This document shows, one piece after another, positions 38,542-48,667 of a DNA stretch of 64,000 nt. Position 1 is the first letter of the stretch. Each line of letters starts with the position of its first letter. Position numbers and translations under genes: made by a program. A model generated the notes under the pieces. It had not been told where the DNA came from, made no database searches, and saw nothing but the letters and a program-made list of their open reading frames with translations. Source of the DNA: Bacillaceae bacterium IKA-2 (GTDB lineage: Bacteria > Bacillota > Bacilli > Bacillales > Anaerobacillaceae); assembly GCA_031761875.1 (NCBI GenBank), contig CP134492.1:744001-808000 (forward strand). Reading direction: 5' to 3'.

Positions 38542-39828
38542 ATGGTGAAAAAAGGTCGGATTGTCGCTTTTTTTCTTATTGTTTCATTGCTAACTGTCTT
38601 AGTTGCTACAACGGCGCTAGACAATGCAAAGGAAATTAAGCTAGGCTTAGACCTTCAAGGTGGATTTGAAGTCTTGTATGAGGCTCTTCCCGCTCACGAA
38701 GGTGATGTTATAACTGAAGATGTATTAAAAAGTACGGTATCAGCTTTAAACCAGCGGATCAACGTAATCGGTGTTTCAGAACCGAATGTAGCGATTGAAG
38801 GTCAAGACCGGATTCGTGTTCAGCTAGCTGGAGTCGAAGATCAACAAACTGCTAGGGAACTACTTTCAACAGAAGCACAATTAACATTTCGTGATGTTAA
38901 CGACAAGCTAATGATGGATGGTGCAGATCTGCAGGAAGGTGGTGCAAGTGTTACTTTTGATGAAAATAATCGCCCAGAAGTTGCAATCACTCTGAAAGAC
39001 GCAAATTTGTTTGCCGAAGTAACCAGAGAAATATTAAAGAGCCAGCTTGTTATTTGGCTAGATTTTGATGAAGAAAGTGATTCCTTCCAAGCAGAAAGCT
39101 TGAAGCCAGATTCAAAATATATTTCAGCGCCAACGGTTAGTGAAGTACTTAACACAAGAAATGTTCGGATTACAGGGACCTTCACGCTAGCGGAAGCTCA
39201 GTTTTTAGCTGATGTTCTTAACGCTGGAGCGCTACCAGTTAGCCTTAAGGAAGTATATTCTAACTCTGTAGGAGCGGCTTTAGGTGAAAAGTCAATGGAA
39301 ATGACGATATACGCTGGGTTCATTGGTGTAGCACTTATTTTCCTTTATATGATTATATATTACCGGTTTATGGGTATCATAGCTGTTATTACATTATCAT
39401 TTTATATTTATTTAGTTTTGGTTATCTTTAACTTCATGAATGCGGTGCTAACGTTACCAGGTATTGCAGCATTAATCTTAGGAGTAGGGATGGCAGTAGA
39501 CGCCAATATTATTACGTATGAAAGAATTAAGGACGAACTCCGCAGTGGAAAAACAACAATGTCGGCGTTTAAAGCAGGAAGCCGGCGTTCCCTGTCAACG
39601 ATTTTAGATGCAAACATTACGACTATAATAGCCGCCTCTGTTTTGTTCTACTTTGGAACGATGGCAGTCCAAGGGTTTGCAGTTATGTTAATTGTCTCAA
39701 TCTTAACGAGCTTACTTACAGCCGTTTATGGATCGCGTCTTTTACTCGGCCTATGGGTTAACAGTAGAATTTTAAATAAAAAGCCACGCTTTTTTGGTGT
39801 GAAGGAGAGTGAGATCAGTGAACTTTAA
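38542..39828 (+). CDS. secD: Protein translocase subunit SecD
   Basis: A 428-residue membrane protein with an N-terminal anchor, a large extracytoplasmic domain (about 30-230) containing LGLDLQGGFEV, and five C-terminal transmembrane segments with PGIAALILGVGMAVDANIITYERI. It uses the ion gradient to pull secreted proteins from SecYEG. B. subtilis has one fused SecDF; here SecD ends on its own stop, and secF starts within it with its own ribosome site. The ribosome site is AAGGAGGA. Confidence 0.96.
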   Translation: MVKKGRIVAFFLIVSLLTVLVATTALDNAKEIKLGLDLQGGFEVLYEALPAHEGDVITEDVLKSTVSALNQRINVIGVSEPNVAIEGQDRIRVQLAGVEDQQTARELLSTEAQLTFRDVNDKLMMDGADLQEGGASVTFDENNRPEVAITLKDANLFAEVTREILKSQLVIWLDFDEESDSFQAESLKPDSKYISAPTVSEVLNTRNVRITGTFTLAEAQFLADVLNAGALPVSLKEVYSNSVGAALGEKSMEMTIYAGFIGVALIFLYMIIYYRFMGIIAVITLSFYIYLVLVIFNFMNAVLTLPGIAALILGVGMAVDANIITYERIKDELRSGKTTMSAFKAGSRRSLSTILDANITTIIAASVLFYFGTMAVQGFAVMLIVSILTSLLTAVYGSRLLLGLWVNSRILNKKPRFFGVKESEISEL

Positions 39829-40741
39829 TTACGGAGAAACAAAGCTAGACTTTGTTAAACATCGCAAAAAGTTCTTTATTTTCTCGGGTCTCCTCGTAGC
39901 ATTAGGGATAATATTACTTTCGACAGTTGGTTTGAATTTGGGAATTGATTTTGAAAGTGGCTCGAAGGTTGAATTATTAAGCGAAAGTACATTAACAGCA
40001 GAGCAAGTTAACTCAGAATTTGCGACTATTGGTTTAACACCTGATAATGTTTTACTTGCTGGGGACCGAAGTGAAATGGCTTATGCTACATTTATTGGTG
40101 TTCTTTCTCAAGAAGAAAGTCTAAATGTTCAACGACACTTTAGTACTGCATTTGGGTCTGAACCAAATATTAGTACTGTAACACCAACAATCGGAAAAGA
40201 ATTAGCGCGTAATGCTTTTTATTCTGTTATTTTTGCATCAATTGGGATTGTTATTTACGTAACCATTCGTTTTGAAATTTTGTATGGGATTGCGGCTGTT
40301 GTTGCACTTCTGCACGATGCATTTTTGATCTTAACTGTTTTTAGTATTACACAAATGGAAGTGAACTTGCCGTTCATTGCTGCTGTGCTGACAATCGTCG
40401 GTTATTCGATAAATGATACAATCGTTACTTTCGATAGGATTAGAGAAAATTTAAGTTATGAGAAAAAAATTAAAGGCTTTGATGATTTAGCTCGGATTGT
40501 TAATAAAAGTTTAATTCAAACATTAGCACGTTCGATAAATACAGTTTTAACGGTTGTATTTGCGGCAGCTGCCTTACTTATTTTTGGTGGAGAAGCAATT
40601 AGAACGTTCTCTTTTGCCTTATTAGTAGGGTTAGTAGCAGGGACTTACTCTTCGCTCTTTATTGCAGCTCAACTTTGGTTAATTTGGAAGACAAAAAGTT
40701 TACAAAAAAAACGCCTTAAACCTGCGGAGAATGAAGCATAA
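39818..40741 (+). CDS. secF: Protein translocase subunit SecF
   Basis: A 307-residue partner of SecD. KHRKKFFIFSGLLVALG, LGIDFESGSKVEL and the membrane motif LTIVGYSINDTIVTFDRIREN are SecF hallmarks. The GTG at 39818 is 9 nt from AAGGAGAG and overlaps the secD stop by 11 nt, so the pair is translationally coupled. An in-frame GTG at 39809 lies too close to the ribosome site. Confidence 0.96.
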   Translation: MNFNYGETKLDFVKHRKKFFIFSGLLVALGIILLSTVGLNLGIDFESGSKVELLSESTLTAEQVNSEFATIGLTPDNVLLAGDRSEMAYATFIGVLSQEESLNVQRHFSTAFGSEPNISTVTPTIGKELARNAFYSVIFASIGIVIYVTIRFEILYGIAAVVALLHDAFLILTVFSITQMEVNLPFIAAVLTIVGYSINDTIVTFDRIRENLSYEKKIKGFDDLARIVNKSLIQTLARSINTVLTVVFAAAALLIFGGEAIRTFSFALLVGLVAGTYSSLFIAAQLWLIWKTKSLQKKRLKPAENEA

Positions 40742-40747
40742 TATGTT

Positions 40748-40788
40748 AAAAAATAAACCGTGGTTATAGGGACTGCGGTTTATTTTTC
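40748..40788 (+). terminator. Terminator after secF
   Basis: AAAAATAAACCG / CGGTTTATTTTT stem around a 15-nt loop. Confidence 0.85.
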
Positions 40789-40952
40789 ACTCTCCATGTC
40801 TAGCACCTAGATTCTGGAATGCTTCAACTTACCATGCATAGACATAAGAACGACTTTTGATTCTCTAAGTCTCCAACATTTTTCGAATCTAACCCTGGAG
40901 CTCATGCTTTATATCTAAAAGGTACTTATACTAGAAAACAAAGGTGATTTTA

Positions 40953-41861
40953 ATGAAGGTGGAAAATGATGAACGTTACCAAAAGCTTAAGTTTGCAGCG
41001 TGGGTAGGTATCGTTGGCAATATAGTATTAGCAATTATTAAAGGTATTGTGGGTTGGCTAGCTGGAAGTAGGGCCCTTGTAGCAGATGCTGTCCATTCAG
41101 CCTCTGATGTTGTTGGTTCTATCGCTGTTTTAATTGGCATTCGTGCTGCTAAGCTTCCTCCTGATAAAGATCATCCATATGGTCATGGTAAAGCTGAATC
41201 GATAGCGGCAATCATAGTCGCTGTATTATTATTTATAGTTGGTTTAGAAATAGCACTATCTGCAGTAAAATCATTTAATGAACCAATTCAAGTTCCTCGT
41301 GTGATGGCCATTTATGCGGTAATTTTTTCAATTGTTGTCAAAGAGTTAATGTTTCGTTACAAATACAATTTAGGGAAAAAATATCGCAGTGAAGCGTTAG
41401 TGACCGATGCCTGGCATCACCGTTCAGACGTCTTCTCGTCATTTGCAGCATTAATCGGCATTGGTGCTTCAATTGTTGGAGGTAATATCGGAATTCCTTG
41501 GTTGGTCTATGCTGATCCACTAGCAGGGCTATTTGTATCAGTTTTAATTTTGAAAATGGCATGGGGATTGGGGAAGCAATCAATTCACAACACAATGGAT
41601 CATGTCTTGCATGATGAAGATACAGCAGAAATGCGAAAAGCTGCATTAGCAGTGGATGGTGTACGATGTGTTGATGAATTTTTTGCTAGAGAGCATGGAC
41701 ATTATGTGATTATCGATCTTAAAATTGGCGTCGATCCTTACATAACAGTTGAGGCCGCTCATGCAATTGGCAAAAACGTCAAAGCTAAGCTTACAAAGAG
41801 TGACTATGTTCAAGACGTTCGTATCCATATAAATCCATACTTGAAAATAAAGAATAGATGA
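40953..41861 (+). CDS. Cation diffusion facilitator family metal efflux protein
   Basis: A 302-residue protein with six transmembrane segments and a cytoplasmic C-terminal domain. Metal-site motifs HSASDVVGS (segment II) and HPYGHGKAE, then DAWHHRSDV (segment V), are those of the FieF/MneS/YdfM-type CDF family, which exports Zn2+, Fe2+ or Mn2+ against H+. The DAWHH motif with the first-site Asp/Asp/His/Asp set fits Mn/Fe/Zn members; the exact metal is open. The ATG at 40953 follows AAAGGTGA; the frame opens at 40944. Confidence 0.92.
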   Translation: MKVENDERYQKLKFAAWVGIVGNIVLAIIKGIVGWLAGSRALVADAVHSASDVVGSIAVLIGIRAAKLPPDKDHPYGHGKAESIAAIIVAVLLFIVGLEIALSAVKSFNEPIQVPRVMAIYAVIFSIVVKELMFRYKYNLGKKYRSEALVTDAWHHRSDVFSSFAALIGIGASIVGGNIGIPWLVYADPLAGLFVSVLILKMAWGLGKQSIHNTMDHVLHDEDTAEMRKAALAVDGVRCVDEFFAREHGHYVIIDLKIGVDPYITVEAAHAIGKNVKAKLTKSDYVQDVRIHINPYLKIKNR

Positions 41862-41928
41862 TTATTTAAATTTTATGCTAATGACGTTTCTGCTTTTTAA
41901 TAATATAATGAATTAAGAGGTGATGAAC

Positions 41929-42294
41929 ATGAAAGGAAAAGAAGCGATAAAAATGAAAGGACAGTGGGGATTAATTATCGGTTTAATTGTTTCACTATTA
42001 ATTGCCATTTTTGCTGTTATTAATATGGATGTTGTTTCTGTAAATTATGTTTTTGGAACAGCCCAGTGGCCCTTAGTAATTGTTATTATTAGTTCAGTAT
42101 TAATGGGTGGGATCCTCGTTGGTGGTGTAAATATTTATGGAATTCATAAGCTAAAAAATCATTTAAAGAATATCGAATTAGAAAATGATCAATTTAAGAT
42201 AGAACTAGCAGAATTGAAAAAAAAGCATGTCAATAGTGAGAAGAGAAATCAAATAAAATCTAAAAATGAAATGACAACAAATCGAAAGACTTAA
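41929..42294 (+). CDS. LapA-domain membrane protein (YrvD-like)
   Basis: A 121-residue protein with two transmembrane segments and a C-terminal coiled-coil-like Lys/Glu tail. It matches the LapA (PF06305, former DUF1049) domain: IVSLLIAIFAVINMDVVSVNYVFG. B. subtilis yrvD, of the same family, also lies next to recJ. The role in Gram-positives is not established. The ATG at 41929 has AAGAGGTGA upstream. Confidence 0.8.
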   Translation: MKGKEAIKMKGQWGLIIGLIVSLLIAIFAVINMDVVSVNYVFGTAQWPLVIVIISSVLMGGILVGGVNIYGIHKLKNHLKNIELENDQFKIELAELKKKHVNSEKRNQIKSKNEMTTNRKT

Positions 42295-42349
42295 ATTGCC
42301 ACACCCCGCAACCTCTTGTATACTAAGTAGGTTAGGGGTGTGTTGATTC

Positions 42350-44686
42350 ATGTTAAGATCAAAAAAGAGATGGAAAATAGAAACACAAAATCATGATTTG
42401 GAGCAACAATTTGTTTCTGAATTGAAAATTTCATCGCTAGTGGCAAATTTACTATTAAATAGAGGGATTTCTTCAGTAGAAGAAGCTCGTAATTATTTAT
42501 ACATCGAAAAAACGGAGTTTCACGATCCTTTCTTAATGAAGGGGATGAGACAAGCCGTCGATCGAATACATAGTGCGATTGAGAATGGTGAAAAAATCCT
42601 TATCTTTGGCGATTATGATGCAGACGGAGTAAGTTCAACGGCAGTGATGGTCGAAACATTGAAACAGTTAGAGGCGGATTTTCAATTTTACATTCCAAAT
42701 CGATTTACTGAGGGCTATGGACCAAATGAACCTGCTTTAAGAAAAGCGAAAGAATCTGGATTTTCATTAGTAATCACTGTCGATACGGGGATCTCAGCTG
42801 TTCATGAAGCAAGTGTTGCTAAAGAGATTGAACTAGATTTAATTGTTACCGATCACCATGAACCGCCACCAGTTCTACCGAATGCTTTTACGATCATAAA
42901 TCCAAAGCAAGTAGAGTGTTTATATCCGTTTAAAGATTTAGCAGGGGTAGGGGTAGCTTTTAAGTTGGCCCACGCTTTATTAGGACAGCCACCAGAGCAC
43001 TTACTAGACTTTGCTGTAATTGGAACAATATGTGACTTGGTACCGTTAAGAGGTGAAAATCGTCTTATTGCCAAAAAGGGTATTAAGGCTTTGCAAAAAA
43101 CTGCGCGGCCTGGATTACTTGCTTTAATAAAAGTAGCAGGAATTGATGATAAAGAACTCTGTGCCGATAATGTCGGTTTCGGTATTGGGCCGAGAATTAA
43201 TGCTGCTGGCAGACTTGATTCAGCCACGCCAGCAGTAGAGCTATTAATAAGCGAGGAAAGAGATTCTGCTGAGCTGATAGCTGTTGAAATTGATGAATTA
43301 AATAAAAGACGAAAAGCTATTGTAAATCAAATTACCGAAGAAGCTATTGCTATTGTTGAAAGTCAATTTGCCTCGATTGAAGATCATAAAGTACTAATCG
43401 TTGCTGAAAAAGGCTGGAATGCTGGCGTAATAGGAATTGTCGCATCAAGGTTAGTCGAACGATATTACCGACCGACGATTGTTTTATCGATTGACGAAGA
43501 AAAGGGCTTAGTCAAAGGCTCAGCTAGAAGTATTGAAGGCTTCGATATGTTTAAAAATTTATCGCAAAGTCGTGATATTTTACCTCATTTTGGTGGTCAT
43601 CCGATGGCAGCTGGATTAACGATGAAGATAGAGCACCTTGACGAATTGAGAGAGCGGTTAAATAAACAGGCAAGTGAAGTTTTAACGAAAGAAGATTACC
43701 TGCCGATAACGACTATTGATTTAGAGGTTTCGATAAAGGATATTACCTTGTCCGTCATCGAAGAAATGAACTTACTAGCTCCTTTTGGTATTAGTAATCC
43801 GACTCCAAAAGTTCTCATTCAAGATGTTAATCTGTCCCAAATGAGACGTATCGGTAGCGAAGAAAATCATTTAAAAATGTTAGTAGAAGAAAATGGACAA
43901 AAGCTTGATTGTATTGCGTTTCAGTTTGGTCATCTTTATCATGAAATATCGATGGTGGCGAAAGTCTCAGCAGTAGGCACTCTTTCAATAAATGAGTGGA
44001 ATGGTAACTCAAAACCACAATTAATGATCGAGGATGTCGCTGTCCGTGATTGGCAGCTGTTTGATTTTCGTGGTAACGGAAATTTCACAAAATATCGTCA
44101 TTTACCTAAAGAAAAGGCTATTTGTATTTATTTTGATCAAAATACACTAACTGCTTTGAATTTCGATGATGAGGGATATGAGTTACTCTACATATCTGAT
44201 GAAGAGTTAGTAGTTGACATTGATTTTACTGGAAAATATCTTTTCTTTTTAGATTTGCCTAGCGAAAAAAAACAAATAGAACAATTATTTGGTAGTGGTA
44301 CAAAGCCAGACCGAATTTATACAATTTTTCATCATCATGAAGATCATTTTTTCACTACGATTCCTTCGAGAGAGGACTTTAGATGGTTTTATGCATTTTT
44401 AGTTGAACGTCCAAATTTCGACCTTAAAAAGTATAAGCACCAATTAGCTAAGCATAAAGGTTGGTCAAAAGATACGATTGATTTTATGGTACAGGTGTTT
44501 TTAGAATTAGAGTTTGTTACAATTGACAATGGGCTAATTTCCCTTTCTGTAAATATCGTGAAAAAGGAACTAAATCAATCAAAAACATACAATCGCAAAC
44601 AAGAACAAGCAAATTTAGAAAATGAACTATATTATTCTTCTTATAATGAATTGAAAAACTGGTTTGACCTCTTATTTGCAAGGTAA
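42350..44686 (+). CDS. recJ: Single-stranded-DNA-specific exonuclease RecJ
   Basis: A 778-residue nuclease of the DHH superfamily. DYDADGVSS (88-96), VTDHHEPP and GHPMAAGLT of the DHHA1 domain form the Mn/Mg active site; an OB-fold and a Bacillus-type C-terminal extension follow. It degrades 5' ends in recombination and mismatch repair. The length is close to B. subtilis RecJ (786). The gap to apt is 70 nt with no terminator. Confidence 0.97.
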   Translation: MLRSKKRWKIETQNHDLEQQFVSELKISSLVANLLLNRGISSVEEARNYLYIEKTEFHDPFLMKGMRQAVDRIHSAIENGEKILIFGDYDADGVSSTAVMVETLKQLEADFQFYIPNRFTEGYGPNEPALRKAKESGFSLVITVDTGISAVHEASVAKEIELDLIVTDHHEPPPVLPNAFTIINPKQVECLYPFKDLAGVGVAFKLAHALLGQPPEHLLDFAVIGTICDLVPLRGENRLIAKKGIKALQKTARPGLLALIKVAGIDDKELCADNVGFGIGPRINAAGRLDSATPAVELLISEERDSAELIAVEIDELNKRRKAIVNQITEEAIAIVESQFASIEDHKVLIVAEKGWNAGVIGIVASRLVERYYRPTIVLSIDEEKGLVKGSARSIEGFDMFKNLSQSRDILPHFGGHPMAAGLTMKIEHLDELRERLNKQASEVLTKEDYLPITTIDLEVSIKDITLSVIEEMNLLAPFGISNPTPKVLIQDVNLSQMRRIGSEENHLKMLVEENGQKLDCIAFQFGHLYHEISMVAKVSAVGTLSINEWNGNSKPQLMIEDVAVRDWQLFDFRGNGNFTKYRHLPKEKAICIYFDQNTLTALNFDDEGYELLYISDEELVVDIDFTGKYLFFLDLPSEKKQIEQLFGSGTKPDRIYTIFHHHEDHFFTTIPSREDFRWFYAFLVERPNFDLKKYKHQLAKHKGWSKDTIDFMVQVFLELEFVTIDNGLISLSVNIVKKELNQSKTYNRKQEQANLENELYYSSYNELKNWFDLLFAR

Positions 44687-44756
44687 GATAGTTTCGAGGT
44701 TTTATTTTAATGAAATTCACTCACTTAGAAAGTTTAAATTAGGAGGAATAGAACAT

Positions 44757-45272
44757 ATGGATTTTAAAGAATTTATTACAATTGTTGAAGATTATCCTAA
44801 AGAAGGTATTCGTTTCAAAGATATTACAACATTGATGGAAAATGGTGCAGCCTACAAAAAGTCCATTGATGAAATGGCCGAATTTGCTAGAGATAAGGAT
44901 ATTGATGTTGTTGTCGGACCAGAAGCAAGGGGTTTTGTTGTTGGTTGTCCGATTGCATACGTGTTAGGTTCAGGTTTTGTACCAGTACGAAAGGCTGGAA
45001 AATTGCCCCGTGAAGTACTTCAAGTAGAGTACGGATTAGAATATGGTAAAGATAGCTTAACTATTCATAAAGATGCTATTAAGCCAGGCCAAAGAGTCTT
45101 GATTGCTGATGATTTACTTGCCACTGGTGGTACAATTGAAGCTACAATTAAAATGGTTGAAGAGCTTGGTGGAGTAGTTGCTGGGATTGCCTTTATGATT
45201 GAGTTAGATTACCTAAATGGTCGTGAGAAACTTAATAACTACGAAATTTTTTCATTAATTCATTATTCGTAA
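44757..45272 (+). CDS. apt: Adenine phosphoribosyltransferase
   Basis: A 171-residue purine salvage enzyme making AMP from adenine and [24 protein letters not shown], the PEARGF substrate loop and the PRPP motif [13 protein letters not shown] are conserved. The open frame runs from 44664, but AGGAGGA 10 nt before the ATG at 44757, and the family length of 170, fix the start. Located between recJ and relA as in B. subtilis. Confidence 0.98.
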   Translation: MDFKEFITIVEDYPKEGIRFKDITTLMENGAAYKKSIDEMAEFARDKDIDVVVGPEARGFVVGCPIAYVLGSGFVPVRKAGKLPREVLQVEYGLEYGKDSLTIHKDAIKPGQRVLIADDLLATGGTIEATIKMVEELGGVVAGIAFMIELDYLNGREKLNNYEIFSLIHYS

Positions 45273-45282
45273 GAATTTCAGT

Positions 45283-45312
45283 GGAGTGCTCTGAATGGGG
45301 CGCTCTTTGTTT
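45283..45312 (+). terminator. Terminator after apt
   Basis: GAGTGCTCT / GGGGCGCTC stem using several G-U pairs, followed by TTTGTTTTA. Confidence 0.6.
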
Positions 45313-45394
45313 TATTTAAAGAAAATTTAACTTCGTCCTTTACAACGACGAGAAATATAACGATAATAGAAAGAAACAAATCAAAGGCTGTAAG

Positions 45395-47587
45395 GTGATG
45401 GTGATTCCATTGATCGAACAAATAATAAAAAAAGCAAATCTATATCTTCCTGAAAAAGATGTTAATTTTATAAAAAAAGCCTATGAGTGTGCGAAGATTG
45501 CTCATAGAGAGCAGTACAGAAAGTCAGGAGAACCATATATTCTTCATCCTATTCAAGTTGCCGAAATTTTGATTGATTTAGAGATGGACCCTAACACAAT
45601 CGCTGCTGCGTTATTGCATGATGTTGTCGAAGATACGGATGTTAGCTTAGATCAACTAAAAGTAGAATTTAATGATGAAGTAGCAATGTTGGTGGATGGA
45701 GTCACGAAGCTTGGTAAAATAAGGTATAAATCTCTAGAAGAGCAACAGGCTGAAAATCATCGGAAAATGTTTGTGGCAATGGCTAAAGATATTCGAGTCA
45801 TTCTAATCAAGCTTGCTGACCGGCTTCATAATATGAGGACGTTAAAGCATTTACCAGCAGAGAAGCAAAGAAGAATAGCGAATGAAACGTTAGAAATATT
45901 TGCGCCTTTAGCACATCGCCTAGGAATTTCGACAATAAAATGGGAGCTAGAGGATACTGCGTTAAGATATTTAAATCCACAGCAATATTATCGAATTGTT
46001 AATCTAATGAAGAAAAAGCGGGCTGAAAGAGAAGATTATATTAGTGAATTGGTTCAAAAAATTCAAGTGCGTCTGGAAGATGTTGGCGTCCAAGCTAGTA
46101 TGCATGGACGAGCAAAACATATTTATAGTATCTATCGAAAAATGGCTTTGCAAGATAAACAGTTTAACGAAATTTATGATTTGTTAGCGGTGCGTATTAT
46201 CGTTGAAAATATTAAAGATTGCTATGCTGTTCTAGGTGTCATTCATACATGCTGGAAACCAATGCCAGGGCGATTTAAAGATTACATTGCTATGCCTAAG
46301 GCGAACATGTACCAGTCTCTTCATACAACAGTGATTGGACCAAATGGAGAACCTCTTGAAGTTCAAATTCGTTCTGGTGATATGCATAAGATCGCAGAAT
46401 TTGGGGTTGCAGCACATTGGGCCTACAAAGAAGGGAAAGCAGTTGCTGGTACGCAAACATTAGAAAATAAAATGACTTGGTTTAGAGAAATATTAGAGTG
46501 GCAAAATGATGCGAATGACGCTCAAGAATTTATGGAATCGCTTAAAATCGACCTTTTTTCAGGAACTGTTTTTGTTTTCACCCCTAAGGGAGACGTAATT
46601 GAGCTGCCAGCAGGATCTGTTCCTCTAGATTTTGCGTTTCGTATTCATACAGAGATCGGTAATCGCTGTATCGGTGCCAAAGTGAACGGAAAAATGGTGA
46701 CGCTGGATCATCGTTTGAATACAGGAGATATTATTGAAGTGCTCACTTCAAAACATTCATACGGTCCTAGTCGAGATTGGTTAAAAATCACCCAAAGTTC
46801 TCATGCGAAAAATAAAATTAGACAGTGGTTTAAAAAAGAGAATCGCGATGAAAATGTTGCTAAAGGCCGAGATCTCGTTGAAAAAGAAATTAAAAAGCAT
46901 GATATCGATCCAAAAGAAGTTTTGACTGCTGAAAATATCGACATAGTTGCAGATAAATTTAATTTCCAAGGAGACGAAGATATGTATGCAGCTGTTGGTT
47001 ATAGTGGTATCACAGCTGCTCAAATTGCGACGAGATTAACAGAAAAAATCCGTAAAAAAAGAGGCCAAGAATTAGACGACAACGTTTTAATTGAAAAGGT
47101 ATCTGATATAAAAAAAATCACATCCACAAAAAACACGAGTATGGGCGTTCGGGTAAAAGGCATTGATAACTTATTAATTCGCTTGTCAAAATGCTGTAAT
47201 CCAGTTCCAGGTGATGATATTGTTGGATTTATTACAAAAGGACGTGGTGTATCAGTTCACCGCGGAGACTGTCAAAATATTCTTGCAGAAGATGCTGAAA
47301 CTCGCCTTCTCCCAGTTGAGTGGGAAGGAAACACTCATGGAAATAAAAATTATAATGTAGATATTGAGATATCTGGTTATGACCGACGTGGCTTGTTAAA
47401 TGAAGTGTTACAAGCTGTGACTGAGACAAGAACAAATATGAATGCTGTTTCGGGCAAGACTGATAAAAATAAAATGGCAACAATTTTAATGACAATCTCG
47501 ATACACAATGTCGACCATCTTCAAAAAGTTGTTGAACGAATTAAGCGTATTCAAGATATCTATTCTGTTCGTCGAATTATGCATTAA
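45395..47587 (+). CDS. relA: Bifunctional (p)ppGpp synthetase/hydrolase
   Basis: A 730-residue stringent-response enzyme. In order: HD hydrolase domain (HPIQVAEIL; HDVVEDTD), synthetase domain (RFKDYIAMPKANMYQSLHT), TGS domain (VFVFTPKGDVIELPAGSVPLDF), a Cys-containing zinc-finger region (LSKCCNPVPGDDI) and a C-terminal ACT domain (DIEISGYDRRGLLNEVLQAV). The HD residues are intact, so both activities are expected. The start is uncertain: GTG 45395, ATG 45398 and TTG 45410 all lie near AAGGTGATGG. A family A-like nested palindrome follows. Confidence 0.97.
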   Translation: MMVIPLIEQIIKKANLYLPEKDVNFIKKAYECAKIAHREQYRKSGEPYILHPIQVAEILIDLEMDPNTIAAALLHDVVEDTDVSLDQLKVEFNDEVAMLVDGVTKLGKIRYKSLEEQQAENHRKMFVAMAKDIRVILIKLADRLHNMRTLKHLPAEKQRRIANETLEIFAPLAHRLGISTIKWELEDTALRYLNPQQYYRIVNLMKKKRAEREDYISELVQKIQVRLEDVGVQASMHGRAKHIYSIYRKMALQDKQFNEIYDLLAVRIIVENIKDCYAVLGVIHTCWKPMPGRFKDYIAMPKANMYQSLHTTVIGPNGEPLEVQIRSGDMHKIAEFGVAAHWAYKEGKAVAGTQTLENKMTWFREILEWQNDANDAQEFMESLKIDLFSGTVFVFTPKGDVIELPAGSVPLDFAFRIHTEIGNRCIGAKVNGKMVTLDHRLNTGDIIEVLTSKHSYGPSRDWLKITQSSHAKNKIRQWFKKENRDENVAKGRDLVEKEIKKHDIDPKEVLTAENIDIVADKFNFQGDEDMYAAVGYSGITAAQIATRLTEKIRKKRGQELDDNVLIEKVSDIKKITSTKNTSMGVRVKGIDNLLIRLSKCCNPVPGDDIVGFITKGRGVSVHRGDCQNILAEDAETRLLPVEWEGNTHGNKNYNVDIEISGYDRRGLLNEVLQAVTETRTNMNAVSGKTDKNKMATILMTISIHNVDHLQKVVERIKRIQDIYSVRRIMH

Positions 47588-47606
47588 ATAGTGTCACTAA
47601 AAATAC

Positions 47607-47694
47607 GTGTTGAAAAAGAGGACAAAAAGCTCCTCGGAGTTCAAAGAAGCTGACGCAGAAATTCGACAGCTTCTTTGTCGAACTTTTTGAACAC
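47607..47694. repeat. 88-bp nested inverted repeat between relA and dtd (family A-like)
   Basis: Outer arms GTGTTGAAAAAG (47607-47618) and CTTTTTGAACAC (47683-47694); inner arms CAAAGAAGCTG (47642-47652) and CAGCTTCTTTG (47667-47677). Read on the minus strand it begins GTGTTCAAAAAG and contains AGCTGTCGAAT, as does the full family A copy upstream of hisS. Confidence 0.75.
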
Positions 47695-47717
47695 CTTCTT
47701 AAAGGAGTTTGTTTTAA

Positions 47718-48167
47718 GTGAGAGTTGTTGTACAGAGAACAAAAGCAGCAAGTGTTGTCGTAAATGAAGAAATTGTCGGGAAGATTAGTTATGGCTTTAT
47801 GCTTTTAGTTGGAATCACCCACGATGATACAGAAGCAGACGTGACTTTTCTTGTAGATAAAATTGTTAATTTACGAATATTTGAAGATGATGCAGGCAAA
47901 ATGAATTTGTCGCTATTAGATGTTAGCGGTCAAATTTTATCAATCTCTCAATTTACTTTGTATGGAGATTGCCGAAAGGGCAGACGCCCTAACTTCATGA
48001 GTGCAGCGAAGCCAGATTATGCCAAAGAGCTTTACGATCTATTTAATCAAAAGCTGCAGGACAAAGGTGTTACTGTGGAAACGGGTGTGTTCGGTGAAAT
48101 GATGGAAGTTCAACTTATCAATCATGGTCCTGTGACTTTAATTGTCGATAGCAATAGCAATAAATGA
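47718..48167 (+). CDS. dtd: D-aminoacyl-tRNA deacylase
   Basis: A 149-residue proofreading enzyme that removes D-amino acids from t[18 protein letters not shown] and NHGPVTL (the cross-subunit Gly-Pro motif) form the active site. The start is a GTG after AAAGGAG. It sits between relA and hisS as in B. subtilis (yrvI). Confidence 0.97.
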   Translation: MRVVVQRTKAASVVVNEEIVGKISYGFMLLVGITHDDTEADVTFLVDKIVNLRIFEDDAGKMNLSLLDVSGQILSISQFTLYGDCRKGRRPNFMSAAKPDYAKELYDLFNQKLQDKGVTVETGVFGEMMEVQLINHGPVTLIVDSNSNK

Positions 48168-48171
48168 ATAT

Positions 48172-48198
48172 AAAAAAAACATTCTATTAGGAATGTTT
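48172..48198 (+). terminator. Terminator after dtd
   Basis: AAAAAACATTC / GAATGTTTTTT stem with a short loop, starting 5 nt after the stop. Confidence 0.85.
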
Positions 48199-48251
48199 TT
48201 TTTATTTTTAATTGGACATAATATAGTGAAAAGACTGAAAGGAAGTCGAAT

Positions 48252-48428
48252 ATGAGAGCAGGAAGTAAGCAAGTAGCAACAGGAGATGGGCATCACCAAC
48301 TTATTGGCGTTGACTTTCATGATTTTACCCAAAAAGAACAACAGCTTACCAATTATGAATTAGCTACAGAATTTGGAATTTCATTAGGAGGAGTTAAAGA
48401 TTTAAAAAAGAAACTTTCTAGAAATTAA
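48252..48428 (+). CDS. 58-residue protein with helix-turn-helix-like C terminus (YrzK-like)
   Basis: A complete frame from ATG 48252 to TAA 48428 with AAAGGAAG 8 nt upstream. The C-terminal half (YELATEFGISLGGVKDLKKK) has the spacing of a sigma-70 region 4-like helix-turn-helix. The position between dtd and hisS corresponds to small Bacillus genes such as yrzK. No transcript boundary is visible before the family B repeat that begins right after its stop. Function unknown. Confidence 0.65.
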   Translation: MRAGSKQVATGDGHHQLIGVDFHDFTQKEQQLTNYELATEFGISLGGVKDLKKKLSRN

Positions 48429-48600
48429 AAAAGTTGGAAAATTGAAAAGGTTGAAAAGTGGAAAGTTGGAAAAGAACAAAGTCAAAACATAGATCAAGTG
48501 CCCTTTAATCCTTTGACCGAGCTAACCAACTAGTACCTAACCAACTTTCGAATTGTCTTTAAAAGCTTTCGACTTACCGTTCCAACTTACTGTTTTCGAA
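48429..48600. repeat. Family B repeat, unexpanded copy
   Basis: The left block AAAAAGTTGGAAAATTG and GAAAGTTGGAAAAG (48460-48473), with AACCAACTTTCGAA on the right (48538-48551), form an imperfect palindrome. The 3' block GCTTTCGACTTACCGTTCCA (48565-48584) matches GCTTTTGAACTTACCGACCA at 18526. Confidence 0.65.
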
Positions 48601-48630
48601 AATTATAACTATTTTTAACAAAAAACTGTA

Positions 48631-48659
48631 TTGACATGTTAACTGTTACTTCGTATGAT
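48631..48659 (+). promoter_or_regulatory. Sigma-A promoter of the hisS-aspS operon
   Basis: TTGACA (48631-48636), 17-nt spacer, TATGAT (48654-48659). A TATAAT at 48659-48664 would give a 22-nt spacer and is less likely. Confidence 0.8.
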
Positions 48660-48667
48660 ATAATACA

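Noticed and set aside
39800-39830. Frameshift breaking a fused secDF
   Set aside because: secF has its own ribosome site and start codon at proper spacing and secD has a normal C terminus, so two genes are intended.
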